42,980 bases of DNA, taken from positions 1-42,980 of the forward strand of contig JAQBXR010000020.1 of assembly GCA_027623295.1 (NCBI GenBank), in the 5' to 3' direction. The notes under the pieces were generated by a model that had not been told where the DNA came from, made no database searches, and saw nothing but the letters and a program-made list of their open reading frames with translations. Source of the stretch: Planctomycetota bacterium (GTDB lineage Bacteria; Planctomycetota; UBA1135). This document shows, piece by piece, positions 15,109 through 23,071 of this stretch. Position 1 is the first letter of the stretch; each line of letters starts with the position of its first letter. Both the position numbers and the translations under genes were made by a program.

Positions 15109-16914
15109 TTGGCGCTAAAGGAACTGCGTCGGATTGCTCCGCTTTACCGACGCTACCGTAAGCGCTACATTCTCGGCGTCACGGCTCTGATTGGAGCCGT
15201 GGTGCTGCGGATTTCGGTGCCCTATTTACTGGGCCGCACTGTAGATGTCCTGCGAATTGCAGCGGAAGATCCCAGCGTGGGTGAGGTCGATGCCACGAGC
15301 TTGACCGGCTTGGCCATGCAAGGTGGTCTGATGATTGTCGTGGTTGCACTTTTGGGCGCCATTTTGCGCACAGTGAGTCGTTTGTTTGTTTTGGGCAACA
15401 GCCGGCGAGGGGTTCATGACTTGCGTAATCAGGTGTTGGGTCATCTGGTGAAGTTGTCGCCCTCTTATTACGGTAAGAACTCCACGGGCATGCTCATGTC
15501 CCGTTGCGTGAACGATGTTCAGTTCGTGCAATCTCTTATGGGACCGGTGTTTCTTTACCTCGCGGAAACAGCTGCGTTGTACGTGGCCGCGCTCAGTTAC
15601 ATGAGCTCGATTGATTTGCGCCTCACATTACTTGCAATCTTCCCGTTCCCCTTTTTCCTCATCCGTGCGCGACGCTTGGCGACTCAGATTCAGATTGATT
15701 CGCGGGCATCGCAAGAAGCTTTGGGAGAAGTGAGCTCTAAGGTGGAAGAGAGTTTGTCCGGCGGAATGGTGGTGCGGTCTTTGGCGTTGGAGGATTTTGA
15801 TCAAGAGCGTTTCCGGCGTAAGTGCACCAATTACCGTGACATCAACTTGCGCTTGACGGGGCAGCGTGCATGGATGGGGGTAAACATGAACCTGCTGGGC
15901 TCGACTAGCACCTTGGTGGTTCTACTTGCTGGTGGACCGATGGCGGCGCGCGGTGACATCAGCCTTGGCGATTTCGTGGCCATGGTCTTTTACCTGAACA
16001 TGCTTGCCGCACCGACTGGATTGCTCGGTTTTGTGATTAGTTCTCTGCAGCGCGGAACTGCTGCGCTCTTGCGGGTAGGGGAGATTCTGGACTCGGAGCC
16101 AACGATTTCGCAGGGTTCCGAGGTAGATTTGCCACGCGGAGAGATTGCGGTCAAGGGTTTGAGCGTGACTTTAGAGAACGCAAAAGGTGAGTCACGCAAG
16201 GTGTTAGATGACATTGTGCTGACGGTGCCTATCGGAACCGTGTTGGGAGTGGTTGGCGCCACAGGATCCGGCAAAAGCGTACTGTTGCAGGCGCTTGCGC
16301 GGCAATTAGAGGTAGAGCCAGGCAAGGTGTTCTTTGATGGGAAAGATGCGCATAGCTACCGCTTAAAGAAGTTGCGCGAACAAATCGGATACGTTCCGCA
16401 AGAGGCGTTTCTGTTCAGCATGAGCTTGGCGGAAAACGTTGCCTTGGGGCGACCAGATGCATCGGCGGAAGACATTGCCGCGGCGATTTTGGCGAGTCGT
16501 TTGGAGCAAGACTTAACCCAGCTCCCGCAAGGCTATGACACTTTGGTGGGAGAGCGTGGTTTGAACTTGTCAGGTGGGCAACGTCAGCGCACCGCTTTGG
16601 CGCGCGCTCTGCTGCTAAAGCCAAAAGTGCTACTGCTTGACGACCCCTTCTCTGCAGTGGACGCCAGCACCACCGATGAAATTCTCAGCGGACTGAAGCC
16701 CTTCTTCGCGGAACGAACCACTGTGCTGGTGGCGCATCGGGTGGCAACAGTGCAGCATGCAGACCTCATTGTGGTGATGGAGGAAGGGCGTATTATCGAG
16801 CGCGGCGCGCATGCGGAGTTACTGGAGTTGGATGGAGCTTACGCCGCTCTACATCAGCGTCAGCAAGAACGTGCAAGCTTGCGAGAGGAACTCGGGGAGG
16901 AACCTCTTGGATAA
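15109..16914 (+). CDS. ABC exporter half-transporter with degenerate catalytic site (MdlA-like)
   Basis: A 601-residue fused membrane and ATPase subunit. Six membrane helices fill about 20-310. The nucleotide-binding domain has Walker A GATGSGKS (383-390), the Q-loop (Gln431), signature LSGGQ (487-491) and Walker B ending LLLDDP (Asp511, Asp512). The second Asp stands where the catalytic Glu normally is. This is the known hallmark of the degenerate half of heterodimeric exporters such as BmrCD, LmrCD or MdlAB. The TTG start at 15109 lies just after the aconitase stop. The following gene overlaps by 8 bases and supplies the canonical Glu. The exported substrate is unknown. Confidence 0.9.
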   Translation: MALKELRRIAPLYRRYRKRYILGVTALIGAVVLRISVPYLLGRTVDVLRIAAEDPSVGEVDATSLTGLAMQGGLMIVVVALLGAILRTVSRLFVLGNSRRGVHDLRNQVLGHLVKLSPSYYGKNSTGMLMSRCVNDVQFVQSLMGPVFLYLAETAALYVAALSYMSSIDLRLTLLAIFPFPFFLIRARRLATQIQIDSRASQEALGEVSSKVEESLSGGMVVRSLALEDFDQERFRRKCTNYRDINLRLTGQRAWMGVNMNLLGSTSTLVVLLAGGPMAARGDISLGDFVAMVFYLNMLAAPTGLLGFVISSLQRGTAALLRVGEILDSEPTISQGSEVDLPRGEIAVKGLSVTLENAKGESRKVLDDIVLTVPIGTVLGVVGATGSGKSVLLQALARQLEVEPGKVFFDGKDAHSYRLKKLREQIGYVPQEAFLFSMSLAENVALGRPDASAEDIAAAILASRLEQDLTQLPQGYDTLVGERGLNLSGGQRQRTALARALLLKPKVLLLDDPFSAVDASTTDEILSGLKPFFAERTTVLVAHRVATVQHADLIVVMEEGRIIERGAHAELLELDGAYAALHQRQQERASLREELGEEPLG

Positions 16915-18682
16915 GGCCGGCGCCGCATTCGATAAAGGATTGGTGAAACGCCTTTGGGTTTTCGTGGCCCCACATCAGAAATGGTTGTGGAAGGGCTTGG
17001 GCCTCTTAATGTTGGTCTCCGCTTGCCGCTTAACCATGCCCTGGCTGATTAAGTTAGCCATCGACCAGCACCTCTCAATCGGAGATTTAAGCGGCTACTA
17101 CCCGTTGCTCATGGCCTTTGCCGTGGTCGCATCCATCGATGCCCTGCTGCGCCGCTCCCAGCAACTTGCGGTAGAAACGGGTGGTCAAAACGCACTACTC
17201 GACTTGCGTTTAGCGCTCTTCCGTCATTTACAGGAGCTTCCCGCAGCCTACTTTGACCGCACTCCAACGGGACGTTTAATCGGTCGCGTCACCACCGATG
17301 TCGAAGCTCTGCAGGAATTGTTCTCCAGTGGAGTGGTCACCATTCTTGGCGACCTCATCTTCCTCATCGCCACCCTCGTCATTCTGTTTAGCTTGCACTT
17401 CAAGTTGGCTTTGGTCGCCATTTTGGTAGTGCCTGTCTTACTCGCATTAACCATGCTGATTCGCCTTCGGGTACGCACGGCTTATGTCTCTATGCGAGCA
17501 AAATTGTCCGAAATGAACGGGTTTTTGCATGAACGCTTAAGCGGCATGAGCGTGGTGCAGATGTTCAGCCGTGAAGAAGAAACAATGGTCTCTTATGCAG
17601 AGATCAATCACGATGTACGCGGCGCCCAGCTGAAAACGGTGTGGTGGGAAACGTGTTTATCTACCACCGTAGAATTGCTTTCGTCTTTTACAGTCGCCAT
17701 TATCTTGTGGTACGGCGGCGGCTTGGTGGCTGAGAACTGGCAACAGGGAGGGATTCGAGGCGGTTTAACCTTGGGTGTGCTGTTCGCCTTTATTGACTAC
17801 ATGCAAAAGTTCTTTCAGCCACTGAATGAGCTGAGTCTCAAATACACCGTCATGCAAAATGCCATGACCGCCGCACGTCGCATCTTTGATTTGTTGGACG
17901 AAGCGGAGCGTTTGCCTGAAACCGAGAACCCTCAAAACCCAGGCGAAGTCGTCGGGGAGATTCGGTTTGAAAAGGTCACCTTCGGTTATGACCCGAAGAA
18001 TCCAGTCTTGAAAAACGTAAGCTTTTCCGTGGCACCTGGCGAAAAGGTAGCTTTGGTGGGCGCAACCGGTGCCGGCAAAACTACGGTTCTGAAGCTACTC
18101 ACACGGCTTTATGATCCAAGCCATGGTCGCATTACTCTAGATGGCATCGACCTGCGCGACTATGAAGTGCGGGACTTGCGCAAACGTATTGGTTTAGTTC
18201 CTCAAGACGTATTCCTTTTCGAGGGGGACATTCTTGAGAACATTCGCCTCGGAAATGTGGAGGTCAGTGAAGAAAAGGCTATTGCGGCCGCGACTCGACT
18301 TCACTTAGATCAATTGGTAAACCGTTTCCCCGGCGGGTGGCATGAACCGGTGCGTGAACGTGGCCGCAACCTATCCGCGGGGGAGAAACAATTGATTTCC
18401 TTTGCACGGGTACTCGCTGCATCGCCACGCGTTTTAGTTCTGGACGAAGCCACCAGTAATGTGGACTCTCATACTGAGCACATTCTTCAGGAAGCGGTGC
18501 ATGACATCATGCAAGGCCGCACCTCGCTTGCCATCGCCCACCGCCTCAGCACCGTGCGCGATGCCGACCGGATTCTAGTCTTCCATCAGGGCGAACTTGC
18601 TGAGCAGGGTACTCACGATCAATTGATTGCTGAGGGCGGCCTTTATGCCTGTTTGGTGGTGCTTCAGTACTCCGAGACTTAA
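16907..18682 (+). CDS. ABC exporter half-transporter with canonical catalytic Glu (MdlB-like)
   Basis: A 591-residue partner of the preceding half-transporter. Membrane helices lie within about 27-310. The ATPase domain has Walker A GATGAGKT (385-392), Q-loop VPQD, a divergent signature LSAGEKQ (489-495) and Walker B VLVLDEAT, with the catalytic Glu514 present. The start is a TTG at 16907 with GGGGAGG seven bases upstream, overlapping the previous gene by 8 bases. An earlier in-frame start at 16811 would overlap by about 100 bases and gives no family sequence. The two genes most likely form a heterodimeric lipid or drug exporter. Confidence 0.91.
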   Translation: MDKAGAAFDKGLVKRLWVFVAPHQKWLWKGLGLLMLVSACRLTMPWLIKLAIDQHLSIGDLSGYYPLLMAFAVVASIDALLRRSQQLAVETGGQNALLDLRLALFRHLQELPAAYFDRTPTGRLIGRVTTDVEALQELFSSGVVTILGDLIFLIATLVILFSLHFKLALVAILVVPVLLALTMLIRLRVRTAYVSMRAKLSEMNGFLHERLSGMSVVQMFSREEETMVSYAEINHDVRGAQLKTVWWETCLSTTVELLSSFTVAIILWYGGGLVAENWQQGGIRGGLTLGVLFAFIDYMQKFFQPLNELSLKYTVMQNAMTAARRIFDLLDEAERLPETENPQNPGEVVGEIRFEKVTFGYDPKNPVLKNVSFSVAPGEKVALVGATGAGKTTVLKLLTRLYDPSHGRITLDGIDLRDYEVRDLRKRIGLVPQDVFLFEGDILENIRLGNVEVSEEKAIAAATRLHLDQLVNRFPGGWHEPVRERGRNLSAGEKQLISFARVLAASPRVLVLDEATSNVDSHTEHILQEAVHDIMQGRTSLAIAHRLSTVRDADRILVFHQGELAEQGTHDQLIAEGGLYACLVVLQYSET

Positions 18683-18771
18683 CGGTTCCATTGCAAGCAC
18701 CTAGGCTTGGGTAAATATGACCGGACACGAACTCCTTACGGGCTTGAGTTTGTTATTTTGTGGGCCGTATT

Positions 18772-19455
18772 ATGCTGAACAGGGAGAACCTTCGAAACTT
18801 TTCGAGAAAGCATTGGGTGCACATCCCCTGTGTTGTGACCATCCTGTTCCTTCTGGCCATGTTGTCCAACACCTTGCGGCCTCACATCCTCCCTTGGGTG
18901 CGCGAAAATGGCCCCGTCGAGCTGATGACCTTTGGACTTGCTTTGGTGGCTGGTGTTTTGGGCCTTTTCCTTGCTCGAAAAGTGGACAAGGTCTCCGGGC
19001 TTCACTTTGACGGATTTATTCTATACCTCTTTGCCGCAGGATCTCTGTTTATAGCTCTGGAAGAGATTGCGTGGGGCCAAGCTTTTTTCAACTACGGTAC
19101 GCCTAGTTACTTCGTTGAAAATAATGTGCAGAAGGAGGTGACTCTGCATAACCTGTACGGAATCCACGGCAGCTCGGATTATCTATACCTAGTTTTTGGC
19201 TTTACTGGATTGGTTGGCCTGTGGGGATTCCAAGGAGATAAATGGGTTGGCATTGCGGTTCCGCCCCGCCTGCTCTCTCTTTTGTGGACCATCAATCTTG
19301 GGGCAGGAATTTCCGTCGCACAAGGACTCTGGCAGTTCGGTTCTTTGGAGTCTGGCCTTGGAAGGAAGTTGGCCGAGGTCATAGAGCTGTGGATTGCTCT
19401 CACGGCCTTTCTTTACGTTTGGCATCATTACCAGGCTATCCGCAAGAAAACCTAA
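18772..19455 (+). CDS. Uncharacterised integral membrane protein with EEIAWGQ motif
   Basis: A 227-residue protein with about six hydrophobic segments (near 15-32, 45-62, 75-95, 130-148, 155-180 and 195-212). It carries ALEEIAWGQ and, further on, a QKEVTLHNL-type stretch. I recall similar EEISWGQR...NLHN patterns in membrane proteins of unknown function from many phyla. Conserved Glu, Gln and His residues inside or beside helices suggest an active or binding site in the membrane. ATG 18772 is chosen, and an in-frame GTG at 18760 would add four residues. It is separated by about 90 bases from the exporter and 119 from the dehydrogenase, so it is probably transcribed alone. Confidence 0.65.
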   Translation: MLNRENLRNFSRKHWVHIPCVVTILFLLAMLSNTLRPHILPWVRENGPVELMTFGLALVAGVLGLFLARKVDKVSGLHFDGFILYLFAAGSLFIALEEIAWGQAFFNYGTPSYFVENNVQKEVTLHNLYGIHGSSDYLYLVFGFTGLVGLWGFQGDKWVGIAVPPRLLSLLWTINLGAGISVAQGLWQFGSLESGLGRKLAEVIELWIALTAFLYVWHHYQAIRKKT

Positions 19456-19528
19456 CTTTTTTGGCCGAAGCCTTGGTACCGATAGCAATATGATGGGCAC
19501 TTTAGATGCGCAAGGAGATGCCGCCGTC

Positions 19529-19567
19529 GCTCCCTAGATAGGTAATAACGCTTCAGGGAGCTACAAT
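19529..19567 (+). promoter_or_regulatory. Inverted repeat and -10-like box upstream of the dehydrogenase gene
   Basis: GCTCCCT (19529-19535) and AGGGAGC (19555-19561) form a 7-bp inverted repeat with a 19-base spacer. A perfect TACAAT follows at 19562-19567, only 7 bases before the ATG. If TACAAT is a real -10, transcription would begin at about the start codon, giving a leaderless message with the repeat as operator. Confidence 0.35.
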
Positions 19568-19574
19568 AGGCCCC

Positions 19575-20636
19575 ATGAATATCCATCGCATCGCGGTGAT
19601 TGCCGGTGACGGCATCGGGCCAGAAGTGGTCGCTCAAGGCTTACGTGTTTTACACTCGGCTGCCGAGAACTTTGGATTTGGACTTGACCTCACTGAGCTT
19701 CCGTATGGCACCGAGCATTGGCTGGCCACCGAAGAAATCTTTCCAGATGAGTCCTTTGAGTCTCTGAAGTCGATGGATGCCATCCTGTTAGGTGCCATCG
19801 GAGATCCGCGGGCTCCAGTAGGGCTGATTGAGCGCGGAATTATCGGACGCTTACGCTGGGATTTGGATCTATGGGTAAACCTACGTCCAATCAAATTGCT
19901 AGATGAGCGTTTTTGTCCTTTGAAGGGCAAAGGCCCAGAAGATGTCGACATGGTCATCGTGCGCGAGAACACGGAAGACGCCTATGTGCAGAAGCCGCAG
20001 TTCGAAAACGAAGGCACCAAAGATGAGGTCGCGCAGCAGGCAATGCTCTACACCTACAAAGGTACCGAGCGCATCATTCGTTATGCATTCGAGACGGCCA
20101 TGACCCGTCCGCGGAAGCATTTGACTTTGATTGATAAGGCCAATGCAGTGCGCGCGCAAAGTTTATACACGCGTATTTTCGCAGAGATGTCGAAGGAGTT
20201 TCCAGAAGTGGAAACCAGACACCTTTACGTAGACGCAGCTTGTATGCGCATGATCGAATCTCCCGAGTCGTTCGATGTTGCGGTGACCACCAACCTGTTT
20301 GGTGACATCGTCACCGACCTTGGCGCCATGCTGCAAGGTGGCATGGGGGTGGCAGCAAGTGCCAACCTACGTCCAGGCGAAGTGTCCTTGTTTGAATCGG
20401 TCCACGGCAGTTTCCCGCAGGCAGCTGGAAAAAACATTGCGAACCCCATCGCCACGATTAACGCGGTGGCCATGATGTTGGATTACCTCGGCGAAAAAGA
20501 AGCGGCTTCTGCGGTTGAGAATGCGGTGGCGCATCTACTTACTTCAGGCGCTATTCGCAGTTTGGAGGTCGGAGAGCATGCCACCAGCGAAATCGGTGAC
20601 ATGGTGGTCGACACCTTGTGTGCGTCGGCTGCTTAA
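19575..20636 (+). CDS. Isopropylmalate/isocitrate dehydrogenase family protein
   Basis: A 353-residue NAD(P)-dependent beta-decarboxylating dehydrogenase. The start IAVIAGDGIGPEVV, the arginine-containing substrate segment NLRPIKLL, the metal-binding TTNLFGDIVTDLGAML and the cofactor loop ESVHGSFPQAAGKNIANP are all present. The substrate loop reads VRENTEDAYV, closer to isocitrate, tartrate or homoisocitrate enzymes than to the RELTGG form of classical LeuB, so the substrate is uncertain. With the aconitase/isopropylmalate-dehydratase fusion 4.5 kb upstream it could form a leucine-type or other 2-oxoacid chain-extension pair, but the genes are not in one operon. It converges with the barrel lipoprotein gene. 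Confidence 0.87.
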   Translation: MNIHRIAVIAGDGIGPEVVAQGLRVLHSAAENFGFGLDLTELPYGTEHWLATEEIFPDESFESLKSMDAILLGAIGDPRAPVGLIERGIIGRLRWDLDLWVNLRPIKLLDERFCPLKGKGPEDVDMVIVRENTEDAYVQKPQFENEGTKDEVAQQAMLYTYKGTERIIRYAFETAMTRPRKHLTLIDKANAVRAQSLYTRIFAEMSKEFPEVETRHLYVDAACMRMIESPESFDVAVTTNLFGDIVTDLGAMLQGGMGVAASANLRPGEVSLFESVHGSFPQAAGKNIANPIATINAVAMMLDYLGEKEAASAVENAVAHLLTSGAIRSLEVGEHATSEIGDMVVDTLCASAA

Positions 20637-20665
20637 GCTGCGCGACTGATTTTTCGTTTGGCTTT

Positions 20666-21313
20666 CTAGAAGTGGAAGCCAATGGCAACGTATCCCACGA
20701 TGCCGCTGAGCTGATGCTCAAAACCAGAGTCGACTGCGTCGTCACCACGAATATGCGAAGGCGTGCGTGGCATGCCTTCGTACATGATGTAAGCCTCAAT
20801 GGAAAAATCTTCCGAGAGTGCCCAGTTCACGCCACCGCCGGCGCCGTAGCCGAGGAAACCGTCAGACTCAAGGCTCTCGGTTTGGAATTCGAGGCCGAAG
20901 TTGTACATCAGTTGGCCAGTGAGGAATGCCGTGACCGCGCGGCTGCCGAAGTACTTGCGCATGCCGATGGCCATTTGGGTGGCCTTGACTAGATCGACAT
21001 CGTTGATTTGATGGTATTGACGTTGATCCAGGCTGGCGGTGGCCGAAATTTGATTGCCAATCAAGCGTTCCAGCTCAAAGCCGAAGGAACTGAAGCTATC
21101 GAGTTCCAGGTCGGAACTGTTGACCGGCGGGTTGTTCACCGTATCGGTGGCAAGCGCATCCATATCGGAGTACGCCGCGCCTCGGAATTTCAAAGTATGA
21201 AAGCCACTGACTTCTTGCTTCTTAATATCTGAATATGGAGGAATAAAGTTGCAACTCACGCTGCCCAAAAGGCAGAGTGGAACAAGAAGGCCGAACACCG
21301 ATCTAATGCGCAT
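20666..21313 (-). CDS. Small outer-membrane beta-barrel-like lipoprotein
   Basis: A 215-residue protein of unknown function. The signal peptide ends LLGSVSC with a lipobox Cys at about residue 21. The rest is dominated by alternating hydrophobic strands (for example ISATASLDQRQYH, AVTAFLTGQLMYNFGLEF, FSIEAYIMYEG, SGIVGYVAIGFHF) and ends in phenylalanine, as outer-membrane barrels do. It lies 36 bases downstream of the beta-propeller gene on the same strand and has no visible promoter of its own, so it is probably under control of the same cobalamin riboswitch. It could be a surface or outer-membrane partner of the propeller. This is inferred from gene order only. Confidence 0.65.
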   Translation of the reverse strand: MRIRSVFGLLVPLCLLGSVSCNFIPPYSDIKKQEVSGFHTLKFRGAAYSDMDALATDTVNNPPVNSSDLELDSFSSFGFELERLIGNQISATASLDQRQYHQINDVDLVKATQMAIGMRKYFGSRAVTAFLTGQLMYNFGLEFQTESLESDGFLGYGAGGGVNWALSEDFSIEAYIMYEGMPRTPSHIRGDDAVDSGFEHQLSGIVGYVAIGFHF

Positions 21314-21349
21314 GGCTGAGAGGATAACAGCGCCCGGCCTGTGTGTTTT

Positions 21350-22765
21350 CTACTGAATCACCAGCACCTTAGGCGCGGTGGTGAAATCCGACACGCCATC
21401 GGTGACATAACCCTGCAGGAAGAACTGGCGTCCCTCGATGGCGGGGTTCAGCGGAATGTTCATGCCTAACGAAAGGCTTCCAATTCCAGAAGCAGCGCGC
21501 CGTTGAAGCGTGCCTCCAATTAAGAAGTCCACACCGAGGTGATTGATGGGGCTGGAGTTAGGACCAGTGAGGAGCGCGACCGGGAAGCCCGCAAAGCCAT
21601 CAAGGTCGATGGCCACCACGCTGCCTTGCGCCGGAGTGGTATCGCTAACTGTGAGGGTGCCAGAGAAGCTGTTGTTCGCTGAAACGGTTGGTAGGTTATC
21701 GAACACTAACACTTTTTCACTACCCTGGAGGGTCATGTAGATGCGGTCGTGGGCGAATATGACATCGTTCGGGAAAGTGTGTCCGCCGCTGCCAAAGCTG
21801 TTGATGTCCATCCGACTGAGCAAGGTGTCATTGAGAACGTCAACTAGGACCAACTCATTGGTTACGAATCCTGCAATGGCCAAAAGGTCTTGCGCGGGAT
21901 TTAGGGCAAGTCCTTGTCCGTTCGCACCTTCAAGATCGACCACGCGGTCGACTTGGCCGTTGGAGTCCAACTTATATAGGTGACCGCTGAAATCGAGGCC
22001 GGTGAAAAAAGCACTGCCGTCGTCGAGGAATGCGATTTCTTGGCCCGATGGATAGGCCAGAAACTGGTCATCGCGCTCGACAAACCAATGGTCGACTTCT
22101 GCACCTGCATTTATGTCATGCTGGAACACGCCACCTTTGGAACCGCTGAATCCGGCAAGAAACTCGGTGGTTGGAATGTAAAGCGAATCTCCCTGCGCTG
22201 CCAAACGACTGCCGGAGCGGAAGTTAGTGCTAAAGCTATGCGCAACATCGTGGCTCAGGCTTGCAATATCAATGGCGTGGACATCGCCGGAACCGTCTTG
22301 GGTAGTGACCCAAAAATACCCTTGATGTTCCAGGATGCCGAAGGGGAAACTGCTGCCCATGAGGAATGGATCGGGCAGAGCTATGGTCGCAACGACGCTG
22401 TTGCTTGCATCCCAAATAGAAACCGTACCACTGGTGGAGTTGGTAACTGCACCGTAAAGGAAGTTGCCGAGGTCATCGTAAGCGAAGGCAATGTCTTCCG
22501 GAAACAATCCCACCGTGATGGTAGAGGTCACGGTGTTGGTCAGCGGGTCGATGACCGCAACGGCATTATTATTGCCACCGAAGTCGCCCGAAATCGCGAC
22601 GTAAATCTGATCCGTAACCGGCTCGTAACTGATACCAAACGCTTTTGCGCTGGCGAGGGGATCACCGAGACCGAACAGGTCGATTTCAGTTTGAAAAGTT
22701 TGTGCTGCGGTGGGGGCAGCGAAAAAGCCGACTAAAAGCGCGGCACTTAGACATGATTGAAGCAT
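21350..22765 (-). CDS. Secreted beta-propeller protein under a cobalamin riboswitch
   Basis: A 471-residue exported protein with signal peptide MLQSCLSAALLVGFFAAPTAAQ. Residues about 25-370 repeat the YVTN/NHL-like pattern of propeller blades (VAVIDPLTNTVTSTITVG, VSIWDASNSVVATIALP, LVLVDVLNDTLLSRMDI). Residues about 380-471 form a C-terminal beta domain ending NPAIEGRQFFLQGYVTDG, of a type I associate with planctomycete surface proteins. The start at 22765 has a strong GGAAGGAG site 7 bases upstream and is preferred over 22828. The leader carries a cobalamin riboswitch. BtuG of Bacteroides is a known surface beta-propeller that captures cobalamin, so I infer that this protein may bind B12 outside the cell. 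No direct sequence match to BtuG is claimed. Confidence 0.75.
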   Translation of the reverse strand: MLQSCLSAALLVGFFAAPTAAQTFQTEIDLFGLGDPLASAKAFGISYEPVTDQIYVAISGDFGGNNNAVAVIDPLTNTVTSTITVGLFPEDIAFAYDDLGNFLYGAVTNSTSGTVSIWDASNSVVATIALPDPFLMGSSFPFGILEHQGYFWVTTQDGSGDVHAIDIASLSHDVAHSFSTNFRSGSRLAAQGDSLYIPTTEFLAGFSGSKGGVFQHDINAGAEVDHWFVERDDQFLAYPSGQEIAFLDDGSAFFTGLDFSGHLYKLDSNGQVDRVVDLEGANGQGLALNPAQDLLAIAGFVTNELVLVDVLNDTLLSRMDINSFGSGGHTFPNDVIFAHDRIYMTLQGSEKVLVFDNLPTVSANNSFSGTLTVSDTTPAQGSVVAIDLDGFAGFPVALLTGPNSSPINHLGVDFLIGGTLQRRAASGIGSLSLGMNIPLNPAIEGRQFFLQGYVTDGVSDFTTAPKVLVIQ

Positions 22766-22830
22766 GACATTCTCCTTCCGGGGTCTGGCCCGGGGTTTGC
22801 AGTCCGTGGGCTGCGAGGGAAGGCTCACTT
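22766..22830 (-). promoter_or_regulatory. Expression platform of the cobalamin riboswitch
   Basis: CCTTCCC (minus strand, 22823-22817) can pair with GGAAGG of the ribosome site (22779-22774) or with GGGAAGG inside the aptamer (22903-22897). The two pairings exclude each other. A CCGGG/CCCGG hairpin also lies directly before the ribosome site. This fits translational control in which ligand binding frees CCTTCCC to block the ribosome site. Confidence 0.55.
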
Positions 22831-22920
22831 CATGGCGGTGCTCCGACTTTGCACGAAGTGCATTTACGGTGGCGGACCCGTGGAGGAATTACACCTCCTT
22901 CCCCGGTCACAAAGTTTGAG
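22831..22920 (-). promoter_or_regulatory. Cobalamin riboswitch aptamer
   Basis: On the minus strand the leader contains the hallmark series of cobalamin aptamers in order. First is GGGGAAGGAGGTG-TAATT-CCTCC (the GGGAA and following stem, 22904-22882). Then comes CGGGTCCGCCACCGTAAA (22880-22863, matching the B12-box type GGTCCCGCCACTGTAA). A variable hairpin TGCACTTCGTGCA follows, then AAAGTCGGAGCACCGCC (22850-22834, matching AAGTCnGGAGACCTGCC). A 5' stem GTTTGA/TCAAAC (22950-22945 with 22919-22914) precedes the core. Only the propeller and the barrel lipoprotein lie downstream on this strand. Confidence 0.85.
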
Positions 22921-22964
22921 CGAATTGGTATGGAACAAGCGATTTCAAACCGCTGTAGTCGCGC

Positions 22965-22970
22965 ATTCTA
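22965..22970 (-). promoter_or_regulatory. Possible -10 box of the riboswitch transcript
   Basis: The minus strand reads TAGAAT here, about 45 bases before the riboswitch core, giving a transcript start near 22958. A clear -35 box is not visible. Its position after cutC and before the aptamer suggests the propeller operon has its own promoter. Confidence 0.35.
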
Positions 22971-23071
22971 CTCCTTTTCGATTGTGAGCCCAGTCATTTT
23001 CCATTTGGTAGAGTGAAGGAGTCGTATGGAAGGATATACCAGGGACTTCCTCCTTCGAGTTGTAGATAGGT

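Noticed and set aside
16811-16906. Upstream extension of the second ABC exporter gene
   Set aside because: It overlaps the first exporter gene by about 100 bases without family sequence; the TTG at 16907 has a strong ribosome site.
21980-22735. Plus-strand open frame of 251 codons
   Set aside because: It is antisense to the beta-propeller gene, which has a signal peptide, blade repeats and a strong ribosome site.
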